The notes: a model not told the origin generated them from the letters alone. DNA of 64,000 bases from JAXGXJ01 sp963829545 (GCA_963829545.1 CAWHIX010000008.1:310001-374000), one strand, 5' to 3'; counted from the stretch's first letter, positions 48,171-57,230 are shown. Translations and numbers: made by a program.

Positions 48171-49941
48171 GCCGTCACCTGCCCGGCCGGGGCCACGCTG
48201 TCGGGGAGGGCCGTCGCGGCGGCGCCGCCGGCCGACTGGTCGCCGGCAGTTGACACGGCGGCCGCCTGTGCGCCGCCGGCCGGTTCGGCGTCGACGGGCT
48301 CATCGCTGATGTAGCACAGCAGGTCGCTGCGTCCCCGCAGTTCCCGGATGGATCTCATCCCCAGACGCCGGAGCACGGCCACCATGTGCTCGCGCCAGGC
48401 GTTGTTGAGGTTGATCAGCCGCTGCGAAGCCCATTCCAGGCTCATCTGCCCCACCAGTTCGGGGTCGGTGGTGGCGATGCCGCGCGGACAGCCCCGGCCG
48501 CTCTCGCAGCAGGCGCAGCGCACGCAGCCCATGGCCACCATCTCGGCCGTGCCGATCACCACGCCGTCGGCTCCCATGGCGATGGCCTTGAGGGCGTCAT
48601 GGGCGTTGCGGATGCCACCCGAGGCTATGAGCGTGATCTGGTCGCGGATGCCCTCAGCCACCAGGAACTTGTGCACCTTGGGGATGGCGTACTCGATGGG
48701 CATGGCGATGTTCTTCTTGGCGATGTCGGGCGCGGCGCCGGTGCCGCCGTAGCTGCCGTCCAGATGGACGATGTGCGCGCCCGCGTAGTAGCTACCTACC
48801 GCCACCATGTCGACGTCGGTGGGCGTCGAGACCTTCACGCTCACCAGACAGTCGGCGTTGACTTCCTTGATCCAGTCCAGGTGCTTCTTGTGATCCTCCA
48901 CGCTGTACACGCTGTGGAAGGGGAAGGGGCTGAACAGGGCGTTCCCGGTGACGGCCTCGCGCATGCGGGCGACCGGGGGAGTGTTCTTGTCGCCCAGTAG
49001 ATGGCCGCCCAGTCCGGGCTTGGCACCCTGTGCGTACTTGAACTCCACGATGCGCACGCGCTGGATGGTCTCCTCACGCACGCCGAACAGGCCCGTGGCC
49101 ACCTGGGTGATCACGTGGTCGTCGTAGGGGTGGAGGCGGTCGTGAAAGCCGCCCTCGCCGGTACAGGTGAAGCTGTTCCAGGCCGCCGCCGCCCGGGCCT
49201 TGGCCAGGATGGCGTGGATGCTCACCGACCCGAAGCTCATGCCGCCGCCGTACACGGGGATGTCGATGTGGATCTGAGGCCGGCCGTCGCCGCGCCGGTT
49301 CAGGTCGAGGCTGGTGTCGATGTCGTCGTCGACCGGTGTCTCGGCAGCGGCTGTGGCCGCCGGAGCCGCAGCGACCGCGGTCGGAGCCTCGACAGCGGCG
49401 GGCCCAGGCCCCCCCGGCCGCGCCGCTTCGGGCTCCGCCACATCGGTCGCCGCGCCTTCGAACCTCGCTACTTCGAACTTGAAGCGGAGGCGGTCGAACC
49501 CGCCGCCCGAGGCGCCATGCCGGTCCTCGAGATGCGGGGGGCGGCATGTCCGGTGGCAGCCATGTGCCACGTCGAGAGGATCAGGTCACTGGTCCAACGC
49601 GGATCGCCCATGCAATCGGTGCTGGAGTTGCGGCGCATGACGAGCGCCTTCTGCGGACACTGGGCGATGCACGAATCGTCCGACTCGGCGCATTCCGGCC
49701 CGATGCAGAGGTGGTCCTGCGGCCGAAGGGTGAAGGCATAGCCCTCGGGCTTCTGGTGCACCCCGTAACGACACACCTCGACGCAGCGGCCGCACGACGT
49801 GCAGCAGGCCAGGCGATCGATCTTGTACTTGCCCAGGACGTTGCGGTAGCGATCGGGGGCCGGGCGGACCTCTCGCTCGACCCGCTCAGAGGTCTGCTCG
49901 ACCGAGACCTCGACCGGGATGGTGGTCGCTTCAGTATTCAT
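48167..49941 (-). CDS. Ferredoxin-FMN glutamate synthase, large-domain protein (one frameshift)
   Basis: ATG 49941 opens a 2[4Fe-4S] ferredoxin (CTSCGRCVEVCRYGV; CIGPECAESDDSCIAQCP). The frame breaks in a run of six C near 49545; a seventh C restores TGHAAPPHLEDRHGASGGGF. An Ala/Pro linker follows, then the glutamate synthase FMN barrel: PVYGGGMSFGSVS, AQGAKPGLGGHL, the catalytic loop HLDGSYGGTGAAP, the FMN phosphate site IASGGIRNAHDALKAIAMGA, and the Fe-S cysteines CVRCACCESGRGCPRGIATT. About 591 aa. All visible catalytic features are kept, so synthesis of glutamate from 2-oxoglutarate and ammonia is plausible. It overlaps its neighbours by 4 nt. Confidence 0.87.
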
Positions 49942-51363
49942 ACACCCACCTCAGACGGAGACACTCGGTCCAGATCGCCGAACGCCTCCTTCTCGATATC
50001 CTCCATGAAGATGGCCCGTCCCACTTCGCCGCGCAGGCGGCGGACCTCGCGGATGCCCATGGCGCCCAACACTTCGATCAACTGGCTGTGCCAGGCGCCC
50101 ATGAGATTGACCATGCGCTGGGCGGCGTAGTCCGCTTCGACGGAATCGACACGAGATGGGCAGGCGCGCCCCGAATCGCACAGGCTGCCGCCGCCACACA
50201 CGCGGCAACCCAGGGCGACCAGCAGCGGTGTGTCCACAGCCACCAGGTCGGCGCCGCAGATGATCGCCTTGGCCATGTGCTCGGCCAGAGCGATGCCGCC
50301 GGAGACGATCAGGGTGATCTCGTCGCGCAGCCCTCTCTTCACCAGTCGGCCGTGCACGTCGCGGAGGACGTCTTTGATGTGGCGCCCCGGGCGTCCGTCC
50401 TCCAGGCGCTCGCGCCCATGCTGGTCGGCGAACAGGTGGAAGACCTTGACGCCGGCCAGCCCCAGTTCGACGACACGGTCGGCCGTCGCGGGGGTCAGAT
50501 CCATGCGCACGGAGACGATCACCTGCGGGTAGGCGGCCTGGACCCGGGCAGCCGTCTGGGCCGCGTCGGGGCCGTCCATCACCTGCGCCATGCGCACGCC
50601 GGCCAGCAGGTCGTGGTACCGCTCGATATCGTCAGCGTCCACGACGGGCACGACGAAGGGCAGCAGCTCCGGTGCCAACTCGGCGGCCTCGGCCGCCGGC
50701 ATGACGGCCACGGAGTCCAGCTTCTCGGCCGCCGCGGCTCGGGCGGCGGTCAGGTGTTCGCTCTCCAGCGGCCAGCCGGGCATGTCCAGGATGGCCGGCA
50801 GCTGGAGTTCCAGCAGTCGGGACGGCGAGGTGAGCATCCCGCCCTCGGGCGTGAAGCGCAGGCGCATGGGCTTGGGGCCGATGTCCACGGAGGTGGAGAT
50901 GTACTCGCGGCCGTGGATGCCGTCGCGGGTGGGGCGGACGATCTCCGACATGTCCGTCCAGATGGAATCGAAGCCCGGGCCGTGGAAGCGCCCGCGATAG
51001 CCGGCTCCGGACACGGGGATCTTGCCGGCGTCGGACTGGTTCCAGCTGGTGAGGAGGATGTCGGGCGTCCAGTAGTCGTCGCCCATGTCCAGGAACTCCG
51101 GGTTGACGGAGACGCTCAGCAGGCCCTTGGTGCAGCCCTGCACGCAGGACAGGCAGGCCTTGCACTGATCGAGCGTCTCGACGGAGCGTCCGCGGGTCGC
51201 GGTTGTAGGCCGTCTCGTGCCGGTAGACATCGTAGAGACAGCGCAGCTTGACGCAGTTGGTGCAGCGGGAGCAGTCCTCGCGCCAGTCGACGTTGCCGAA
51301 CTTGCCCACCCGATGGAAGCGCGGGGCCACAGGAGCGACATGGATGTGGTAGCGGTCGGGCAT
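49938..51363 (-). CDS. Divergent ferredoxin-FMN glutamate-synthase-like protein (one frameshift)
   Basis: ATG 51363 (MPDRYHIHVAPVAPRFHRVG) leads into a ferredoxin domain (CSRCTNCVKLRC; break with a surplus C near 51197; CKACLSCVQGCTKG). An FMN barrel paralogous to the previous gene follows. The FMN-phosphate region (IVSGGIALAEHMAKAIICGA) and the Fe-S cysteines (CRVCGGGSLCDSGRACPSRV) are kept. The substrate loop (SYGGTGA in the neighbour) is replaced by FHLFADQHGRE, and PVYGGGMSFGS is not found. About 474 aa. It may have lost glutamate chemistry and serve as an electron-transfer flavoprotein. It starts 11 nt after the metF stop. Confidence 0.75.
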
Positions 51364-51374
51364 ACCGGACTTCC

Positions 51375-52227
51375 TTACGCCAGCTTGGCGGCCGCGATCA
51401 CTTCGCCGGCCAGGGCTTCGGAACCGCCGCTGAGGATGTGGATGCCCCGCACGCCGGGCATGGTCTTGAGCGCCGCCGCCATCTCCACCGCCCTGGCTAG
51501 ACCCTCTTTGGCCGGATCGGAGGCCTGGGCCAACATGGCGACCACGGACTCGTCGAGTTGCCCGTAGCTCTGCCGCTGCCGGAGGTACTCGGCCTGCTCC
51601 ACGCTGGACAGGGGGAGCACGCTGGCTATGATGGCGGTCTGCCCGTCCAACCCGGCCGCCCGCACCGCGTCCATCCACGAGCTGAACCCGGCCAGGTCGA
51701 ACACCGGCTCGGTGAGCACGAAGTCGGCACCGGCCCGGACCTTCTTCTTGAGCCGCAGCAGATTGAGCTCCAGGGGCCTGTTGATAGGGATGGGCCGCCG
51801 CTCCGACCAGCAGGCCGGGCAGGTCGAGGCTCTTGATGTGCTGGGCGAGTTGTATGGAGTCGATGTCGTTGGCGCTCGCCGCCTGCGGACAGATCCCCAG
51901 GGACTGGTGATTGCCGGTGAGGCAGAGAATGGCGCCGACCCCCAGGGCCGATGCCCCCAGGGCGTCGCTCTCCAGAGCGATGCGGTTGCGGTCGCGGGTG
52001 GTCATGGACAGCACCGCGTCGCGGCCTTCGCCGGCCAGGAGGGCGGCACAGGCCAGGGCCGATCCGTGGATCTCGTCGGGGTTGTCCGCCACGACCACGG
52101 CGTCCAGGGCGGGGGGGAGCACGCTGGAAAGCTTCTTGACGGCTTCCGCGCCGCCGCTGCGCGGCGGTATGCACTCGGCGGTGAGCACCAGCCGGCCGGA
52201 GGTCAGTGCCTGGGCGAACTTAGTCAT
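51375..52227 (-). CDS. metF: MetF-type methylenetetrahydrofolate reductase (one frameshift)
   Basis: The first frame starts at ATG 52227 with LTAECIPPRSGGAEAVKKLS, then LSMTTRDRNRIALESDALGA and ILCLTGNHQS, the short MetF barrel. One base is off near 51790; the second frame gives PIPINRPLELNLLRLKKKV, ADFVLTEPVFDLAGFSSWMD and GIHILSGGSEALAGEVI. The product of about 283 aa is the size of bacterial MetF. It reduces 5,10-methylene-THF to 5-methyl-THF on FAD/FMN. Because metV and MvhD/HdrA are in the same operon, it is probably the acetogen type that draws electrons from an Hdr hub rather than directly from NADH. It overlaps the upstream MvhD-like gene by 8 nt. Confidence 0.85.
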
Positions 52228-52876
52228 CGTTGTCGTCCTCGCTGGTATCGACGTCTTGGTAGGCCGAGTCGGCCACTGCGGTCGCGGGCCCGGTGTACAG
52301 AGGGTTGGGGGCCAGGTCGTTCAGAGCCCGCAGCACTTCCTCGCGGATGGCCACGACCCGGGAGTCTTCGGGTTCGTAGGTGCAGGCAGGCGTTGGCCCG
52401 GGGGCGCGCCCCGGCGCAGACTCGGTCCCGGGCCTTCCCGCGCCCAATGCCGTGTCTTCGACGGCGGTGCCGGCCAGGTGAAAGAGCAGCAGACGCTCGC
52501 CTCCCAACCCGACCTCATCGAGCACGGTCCGGAGGTAGTCCACTCGGCGGGCACAGCGCTTGCTGCCTTCGAGGTAGTGGCAGTTGTCCTCTTCGCAGGC
52601 GACCGTGAGGACCAGGTCGGTGCCGGACTCGAACGCTTTGAGGACGTGCTCGGGCTGGACCCGCCCCGTGCAGCTCACCAGCACTTCGTCCACGGGGAAG
52701 GGCCAGTCGAACGCCGGCACGGTCGGCCGCGGCCGGGCGCCGCAGTCGGGCGCTTGGCCCGGACGGGCGCAGTTGGCGCAGATGAAGGCCGTCACGGCCG
52801 CGGCTGCGCCGGGCGGGCGGGTCGTGGCGGAGGTGATCGACCGCTGGGCGGCGATGGATGTCTCAGCAGGAGCCAT
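52220..52876 (-). CDS. Second MvhD-like iron-sulfur protein, first gene of the operon
   Basis: This 218-aa protein has the MvhD domain with cysteines in FICANCARPGQAPDCG, VSCTGRVQPEHVLKAF and VACEEDNCHYLEGSKRC. A long low-complexity insert (about residues 145-170) and an acidic tail (DVDTSEDDNDD) distinguish it from the MvhD at 38821-39378. The start chosen is ATG 52876; a TTG at 52900 is possible. Being first in the operon and beside metF, it may be the dedicated electron donor of MetF, with the other MvhD serving HdrA. Confidence 0.8.
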   Translation of the reverse strand: MAPAETSIAAQRSITSATTRPPGAAAAVTAFICANCARPGQAPDCGARPRPTVPAFDWPFPVDEVLVSCTGRVQPEHVLKAFESGTDLVLTVACEEDNCHYLEGSKRCARRVDYLRTVLDEVGLGGERLLLFHLAGTAVEDTALGAGRPGTESAPGRAPGPTPACTYEPEDSRVVAIREEVLRALNDLAPNPLYTGPATAVADSAYQDVDTSEDDNDD

Positions 52877-52935
52877 GGGCGCCCCCTTGTCCTTCCTCAA
52901 AGGCCCCGTCAGCGGTGCGACGGACGGCCCAGCGC

Positions 52936-52977
52936 TAGATATGTCCGGTCGTCTGTGCTTCTTATCAGGGTTGATAA
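52936..52977 (-). promoter_or_regulatory. Putative promoter/operator of the Hdr-glutamate synthase operon
   Basis: An inverted repeat, TTATCA-GGGT-TGATAA (52962-52977), lies 86 nt upstream of the first start codon. A TATCTA -10-like box on the minus strand (52936-52941) is about 20 bp closer, so the repeat would cover the -35 region. The 6-4-6 geometry resembles Crp/Fnr-family sites, though the half-site order differs from the FNR consensus. Confidence 0.35.
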
Positions 52978-53164
52978 CAGTAGCAGCGTGCGCCGCGGAC
53001 CGGTTTGTCCATAAGGCCCATCATGGGGGCTCTTCGTTTGGACCTTTGTAGGTAGCCTCGGTGGGTCCCCGCCGCGCTCCGACGGTGGAGCCTACGTGCC
53101 GCCGCACCAGTCGATGGCCTATACTCTGGAAGTCATCGCGATGGGGAAAGGTGGCCGGCGAGAC

Positions 53165-54184
53165 GTGGAACGCATGGTGCTGGGAAGGACCGGGCTGGAG
53201 GCATATCGCCTCGCACTGGGGGGCATCCCCATCCAGCGGGTGAGCGAAGCGGAAGCGGTGGAGACGGTCCGTCACGCCGTCGAGCGGGGAGTGGACTTCA
53301 TCGACACCTCCCGGGCCTACACCAGCAGCGAGCGGCGCATCGGCCTGGCCCTGAAGCAGACCGACAAGCGGGTGATCGTGGCCTCGAAGTCCATGTCTCA
53401 GAAAGCTGAGGGGGCGCGGGCCGACCTGGAGACCAGCCTGCGGGAGCTGCAGCTCGATCACATCGACATCTACCAGTGCCACTTCGTCGGCAACGACGCC
53501 GCGTACCAGACGGTGGTCTCGCCGGGTGGTGCCCTCGAGGGCCTTCGCAAAGCCAGGGAGGAAGGCTTGGTCGGCCACATCGGCATCACCAGCCACAGCC
53601 TCTCGGTGCTCGACCGCGCCCTCGATGACGGTCTCTTCGACACCATCATGGTCTGCTTCAGCTTTCTCGAACCCAAGGCTCGCGAGGAGGTCATCCCCAA
53701 AGCCGTTGCGAAAGACATCGGGGTGCTGGCCATGAAGCCCTTCTCCGGCGGGGTGATCGACGACGCGCGGCTGGCCCTCAAATACTCGCTGTCCGAGCCG
53801 GGAGTGCTCGTCCTCGCCGGCGTGGAGCATCCCCATCTCTTCGACGAGAACTGGAGGGTGTTCGAGGAGGGTGGACCTCTCACCGAGTCCGAGAGCGAGG
53901 AGATCGCCGAGCTTCAGCAACGGTTCGCCAAGGCCTTCTGCCGCCGCTGCGATTACTGCCAGCCGTGTCCGGAGGAGATCCCCATCCAGACCGTGCTGGG
54001 CGTGCGCAACCTGGTCAAGCGCATGGGGTTCGAGACCTTCAACGCCGGCCCGTTCGCCAAAGTCGTCGCCAAGGGTAGGGACTGTACTGAGTGCGGCACG
54101 TGCCTACCCCGCTGTCCCTATGAGCTACCTATCCCGGACCTCATCCGGGAAAACCTGGACTGGCTCGACGAGCAGCCGGCCTGA
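53165..54184 (+). CDS. Aldo/keto reductase with C-terminal ferredoxin domain
   Basis: This protein of about 339 aa opens MVLGRTGLEAYRLALGGIPI, then has the AKR catalytic Asp-Tyr (FIDTSRAYTSSE), lysine (IVASKSMSQKAEG) and His (HIDIYQCHFVG). The C-terminus adds two Fe-S cysteine groups (CRRCDYCQPCPEEIP; CTECGTCLPRCPYELPIP). These 4Fe-4S AKR proteins are common in anaerobes and use ferredoxin-linked or NADPH reduction of carbonyls. It is divergent from the Hdr operon with 288 nt between. The start may be GTG 53165, ATG 53174 or ATG 53141. Confidence 0.87.
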   Translation: MERMVLGRTGLEAYRLALGGIPIQRVSEAEAVETVRHAVERGVDFIDTSRAYTSSERRIGLALKQTDKRVIVASKSMSQKAEGARADLETSLRELQLDHIDIYQCHFVGNDAAYQTVVSPGGALEGLRKAREEGLVGHIGITSHSLSVLDRALDDGLFDTIMVCFSFLEPKAREEVIPKAVAKDIGVLAMKPFSGGVIDDARLALKYSLSEPGVLVLAGVEHPHLFDENWRVFEEGGPLTESESEEIAELQQRFAKAFCRRCDYCQPCPEEIPIQTVLGVRNLVKRMGFETFNAGPFAKVVAKGRDCTECGTCLPRCPYELPIPDLIRENLDWLDEQPA

Positions 54185-54203
54185 GCGAGACTGGGAGGCG
54201 GCC

Positions 54204-54662
54204 ATGCACGGGATGCATTTCGAGAAGCCGGAGTCTCTGGACGGCTACCTCGAGTACATGAGCAAGGTGATATTCACCGCTGGGATCAACTGGCGGGTGG
54301 TGCAGGCCAAGTGGGATGGCATCAAGGAGGCCTTCGCCGGTTTCGATGTCGAGAAGGTAGCGGCCTTGACTCCCGATGACGTCGATCGCCTCGTCGGCGA
54401 CTCGCGGGTGATCAGGAACCGCAAGAAGATCGAGGCTATCGTCGAGAACGCGAACCGTTTGCTCGAACTGGACCGGGAGCCGGGCGGGTTCGGCGCATAC
54501 CTAAGCTCGCGGGGCGACTACGAGGCGAAGCTCGCCGACCTGCGGCGCAACTTCAAGTTCCTGGGCCCCTCGTCGGCACACATCTTTCTGGCCATGGTCG
54601 GCGAGCCGGTCCCGGAGAGCGACAACCCGGCTCACTACAGTCACGGCCACGGGGGAAGGTAG
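54204..54662 (+). CDS. tag: DNA-3-methyladenine glycosylase I-like protein
   Basis: This 152-aa protein starts at ATG 54204 behind GGGAGG, 19 nt after the AKR stop. EYMSKVIFTAGINWRVVQAK, then DDVDRLVGDSRVIRNRKKIE and AIVENANRLLELD match the helix-hairpin-helix region of Tag glycosylases, which remove 3-methyladenine. The N-terminal CPW segment of canonical Tag (zinc and base pocket) is absent and the tail is short, so the activity is less certain. Confidence 0.7.
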   Translation: MHGMHFEKPESLDGYLEYMSKVIFTAGINWRVVQAKWDGIKEAFAGFDVEKVAALTPDDVDRLVGDSRVIRNRKKIEAIVENANRLLELDREPGGFGAYLSSRGDYEAKLADLRRNFKFLGPSSAHIFLAMVGEPVPESDNPAHYSHGHGGR

Positions 54663-54756
54663 CCGCCGGGCACTCCGCCTGTGGCTCCATCGCCGGTGTC
54701 CAGCCGATCCGGATGAGCGCCGCGAGGACCTCATTGGCGCGCGCTTCGCCATTCGC

Positions 54757-55077
54757 TCACGCTGCGTCAAAGGTGATGTTCAGGTACTCGTGCCCTCTGT
54801 CCTCGTTCTCGAGACGATCAGCCACCACTCGCAGCGCCAAGGCCTGCACTCGGCTGATGGCATCGTCCTGAGTGGCACCATAGGCGAGCACTCCGGGAAG
54901 CTCGTTGACCTCAGCGATCCAGCGTTCATCGGTCTCGCGCTCGATCGTGGCACAGGATCTCCAACCTTGGTAGGAGGCGGGCCGACCGTAGGATGTCACT
55001 ACGAACTCACGTTCCCGGGTATATCCATGCTGTTGGTGCGAATTGTTGTCTGCCGGAAGAGAAAGGAGCAGAAGCAA
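54757..55077 (-). CDS. HicB-like antitoxin-type protein
   Basis: The core TIERETDERWIAEVNELPGV, then LAYGATQDDAISRVQALAL is the partial RNase-H fold of HicB antitoxins. No HicA toxin gene is found on either side, so it is an orphan. The start is doubtful: GTG 54999 (VTSYGRPASYQG) is more natural than the long frame to 55077, which would reach into the GYD gene's start. Confidence 0.6.
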   Translation of the reverse strand: MLLLLSLPADNNSHQQHGYTREREFVVTSYGRPASYQGWRSCATIERETDERWIAEVNELPGVLAYGATQDDAISRVQALALRVVADRLENEDRGHEYLNITFDAA

Positions 55078-55403
55078 TGAGCCGCTACATGATCCAGGCC
55101 TCGTACACGAAGGATGCCGTCGCGGGACTCGTCAAGCAGCCGGAGGACCGATCACTCGTCGTCCGACCCCTGGTCGAGCAACTGGGAGGCAAGCTGCTCG
55201 ACTTCTATTTCTGTCTGGGTGACTACGACGTCGTCTGCATCGTGGACCTACCCAACGACACCGCGGCCCTTGCTTTCGACATGGCTGCGGTCCTGCCGGG
55301 CCACATCAGCAAGATCAAGACCACCGCGCTGCTCACGCCCGAACAGCAGACCATGGCCATGAAGGAGGCCTCGGTGGTCAGCCTGAGGGCCCCGGGCATC
55401 TAA
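55077..55403 (+). CDS. GYD-domain protein
   Basis: This 108-aa protein (MSRYMIQASYTKDAVAGLVK; FYFCLGDYDVVCIVDLPNDT) matches the GYD domain, a small ferredoxin-like fold of unknown function. The name-giving motif is GDYD here. ATG 55077 stands behind AAAGGAGC. It is a single gene upstream of the second binding protein. Confidence 0.8.
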   Translation: MSRYMIQASYTKDAVAGLVKQPEDRSLVVRPLVEQLGGKLLDFYFCLGDYDVVCIVDLPNDTAALAFDMAAVLPGHISKIKTTALLTPEQQTMAMKEASVVSLRAPGI

Positions 55404-55418
55404 GCGACCGATGCCGCT

Positions 55419-55454
55419 TCGCACACGCGGTCGTTCTCGCACACGCGGTCGTTC
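55419..55454 (+). repeat. Two perfect 18-bp tandem copies
   Basis: An 18-bp unit beginning TCGCACACGCGG occurs at 55419-55436 and again at 55437-55454, followed by a partial third copy. It lies after the GYD stop and before the binding-protein gene and does not form a hairpin. Function unknown. Confidence 0.7.
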
Positions 55455-55574
55455 TCGCGCACGCGCGTGGGGTTGAACTCGGGGGAGCATTCACCTATGG
55501 TTTGTTAGTAAGGGTTCACTTCCCGTAACGATCCTGTTCGGGGAAGAATGCTACATCGATAAAGGGGTTGAGCG

Positions 55575-57002
55575 ATGCTGGAAAGATCCGTAAGCAGACG
55601 AGAGTTTCTCAAGGTTGCGGGGATCGCAGGGGCAACCATCGGCCTGGGTGCCGGTCTGGGTGGTCTCGTGGCCGCCTGTGGTGACGACACCGAGACGACT
55701 ACCACCGCCGCCCCCACCACCACGACCGCCGCCCCCACCACAGACACCACCGTTGAGGCGAGTACGACCACCGTGAGCGCCGGGCCGGAAGCGGGTCGGG
55801 AGATAGTGATCGGTGTAGTAGCTCCGCGGACGGGGTATCTGGCCTCGTTCAGCGCCACCAACGACTGGGCTGTCGAGCGCTTCAACGAGTTCGTCAAGGA
55901 TGGATTGGTCGCAGGCGACGGCATGAACCACCCCGTCAAGACGATCGTTTACGACACTCAGTCCGACTCCAACCGCGCGGCGCAGGTCACCGGCGACCTC
56001 ATCAACAACGACAAGGCCGACATCATCGTCAGCGCGGGAAGCCCGGAGACGGTCAACCCGTCGGCCGACATGTGCGAGGGGAGCGGTGTGCCGAGCCTCT
56101 CGAGCAACGTGCCCTGGCAGGCCTTCCACTTCGGCCGGGGCGGCACCCCGGACTCTTCCTTCAAGTGGACCTATGCCATGGCCCTCGGTCTGGAGCAGAT
56201 CGTCGGCGGATACGTGGACATGTGGGACAAGCTTACGACCAACAAGATCGTGGGCGGACTGTGGCCGAACAACGCCGACGGTCAATCGTGGTCGGATCCG
56301 ACGACCGGAGCCCCGCCGATGATGGAGGGCGCCGGCTACACCCTGGTGATGCCTGGTCTGTATCCTCCCGGTTCCGAGGACTTCACTGCGCAGATTGCCG
56401 AGTTCAAGAAGTCCGGGTGCGAGATCGCGGCAGGAGCGACTCCTCCCCCGGACTTCAACAACTTCTGGAGCCAGTCGGTGCAGCAGGGTTTCCATCCCAA
56501 GGCCATGACCATCGGGCTGGCGCTTCTCTTCCCCGAATCGGCGGACGCTCTCGGCGACATCGTCATCGGCTGTACTTCGGAGTTGCTGTGGCACCCGAGT
56601 TGGCCGTTCGCGTCCTCCCTCACCGGCGAGACCTGTCAGCAACTGGCCGATGACTACGAGGCACGTACGGGTGCGCAGTGGTCGCCGGCGCTGCCTCAGT
56701 ATGCTCGTCTCGAGTGGGCGGTGGACGTTCTCAAGCGCACCAAGAACATCGACGACAAGGAAGAGATCATCGCCAACGTGGCGACCACCAAAATGGTCAC
56801 CTGTTGGGGCCCCGTCGACTTCACCGCTCCCGTAGCGATGGGCACGGACCATCCCACACCGAACGTGGTCAGGACGCTCACGGCTGGTGGTCAGTGGACC
56901 AAAGGCACCAAACACGCGTACGAGATCATCCCCGTCTCCAACAAGTTCGCTCCGGGGACCGAGATCATGGGCGAGGTCCAGCCGATATCTTATCCGTCGT
57001 AG
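55575..57002 (+). CDS. Tat-exported substrate-binding lipoprotein of a Liv-type ABC transporter
   Basis: This 475-aa protein has a twin-arginine signal (SRREFLKVAG) with a lipobox (GGLVAAC), a Thr/Ala-rich tether, and a periplasmic binding fold (EIVIGVVAPRTGYLASFSAT; NNDKADIIVSAGSPETVNPS). The usual Sec leader of LivK is replaced by a Tat leader, so it is probably exported folded. No permease or ATPase genes are next to it; it may use the importer at 15406-18772 or one outside the window. The MarR regulator downstream is a candidate controller. Confidence 0.87.
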   Translation: MLERSVSRREFLKVAGIAGATIGLGAGLGGLVAACGDDTETTTTAAPTTTTAAPTTDTTVEASTTTVSAGPEAGREIVIGVVAPRTGYLASFSATNDWAVERFNEFVKDGLVAGDGMNHPVKTIVYDTQSDSNRAAQVTGDLINNDKADIIVSAGSPETVNPSADMCEGSGVPSLSSNVPWQAFHFGRGGTPDSSFKWTYAMALGLEQIVGGYVDMWDKLTTNKIVGGLWPNNADGQSWSDPTTGAPPMMEGAGYTLVMPGLYPPGSEDFTAQIAEFKKSGCEIAAGATPPPDFNNFWSQSVQQGFHPKAMTIGLALLFPESADALGDIVIGCTSELLWHPSWPFASSLTGETCQQLADDYEARTGAQWSPALPQYARLEWAVDVLKRTKNIDDKEEIIANVATTKMVTCWGPVDFTAPVAMGTDHPTPNVVRTLTAGGQWTKGTKHAYEIIPVSNKFAPGTEIMGEVQPISYPS

Positions 57003-57092
57003 GCGCGGCGCTGGCGGGTGCGGCGCCGCCAGGTGTAGCGTTGCTCGACGCGGCCTCCGAGCCGCGCAGTTCCTTGGACCTGAGGGTCTGGT

Positions 57093-57126
57093 CTGGGAGG
57101 AAGACGCTTCGGCGTCTTCCTCCCAG
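57093..57126 (+). terminator. Hairpin with TTCG tetraloop after the binding-protein gene
   Basis: A perfect 15-bp stem (57093-57107 with 57112-57126) is capped by a TTCG loop, the very stable UUCG tetraloop in RNA. It lies 90 nt past the stop and 105 nt before the MarR start. No T-run. Confidence 0.7.
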
Positions 57127-57230
57127 CGCGTTCCGGCCATCGCCCGGGGTGTTCGATGGGCCTGGGGAGGGCAAATCCTCTATCCTGGGTTTGAGCTACC
57201 GCGTGTTCACGTGACTCCTGAGGGGGAAAG

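Noticed and set aside
38821..52876. A methanogen-type CoB-CoM heterodisulfide reductase
   Set aside because: HdrABC homologues are present but nothing else of methanogenesis is seen, and the MetF/MetV context points to a bacterial folate pathway. The natural substrate of HdrB is left open.
52962..52977. A canonical FNR box
   Set aside because: The half-sites are ATCA-N4-TGAT, the reverse arrangement of TTGAT-N4-ATCAA, so it is reported only as an unidentified dyad.
55419..55454. Start of a CRISPR array
   Set aside because: Only two direct copies of 18 bp without spacers and no cas genes; it is a simple tandem duplication.
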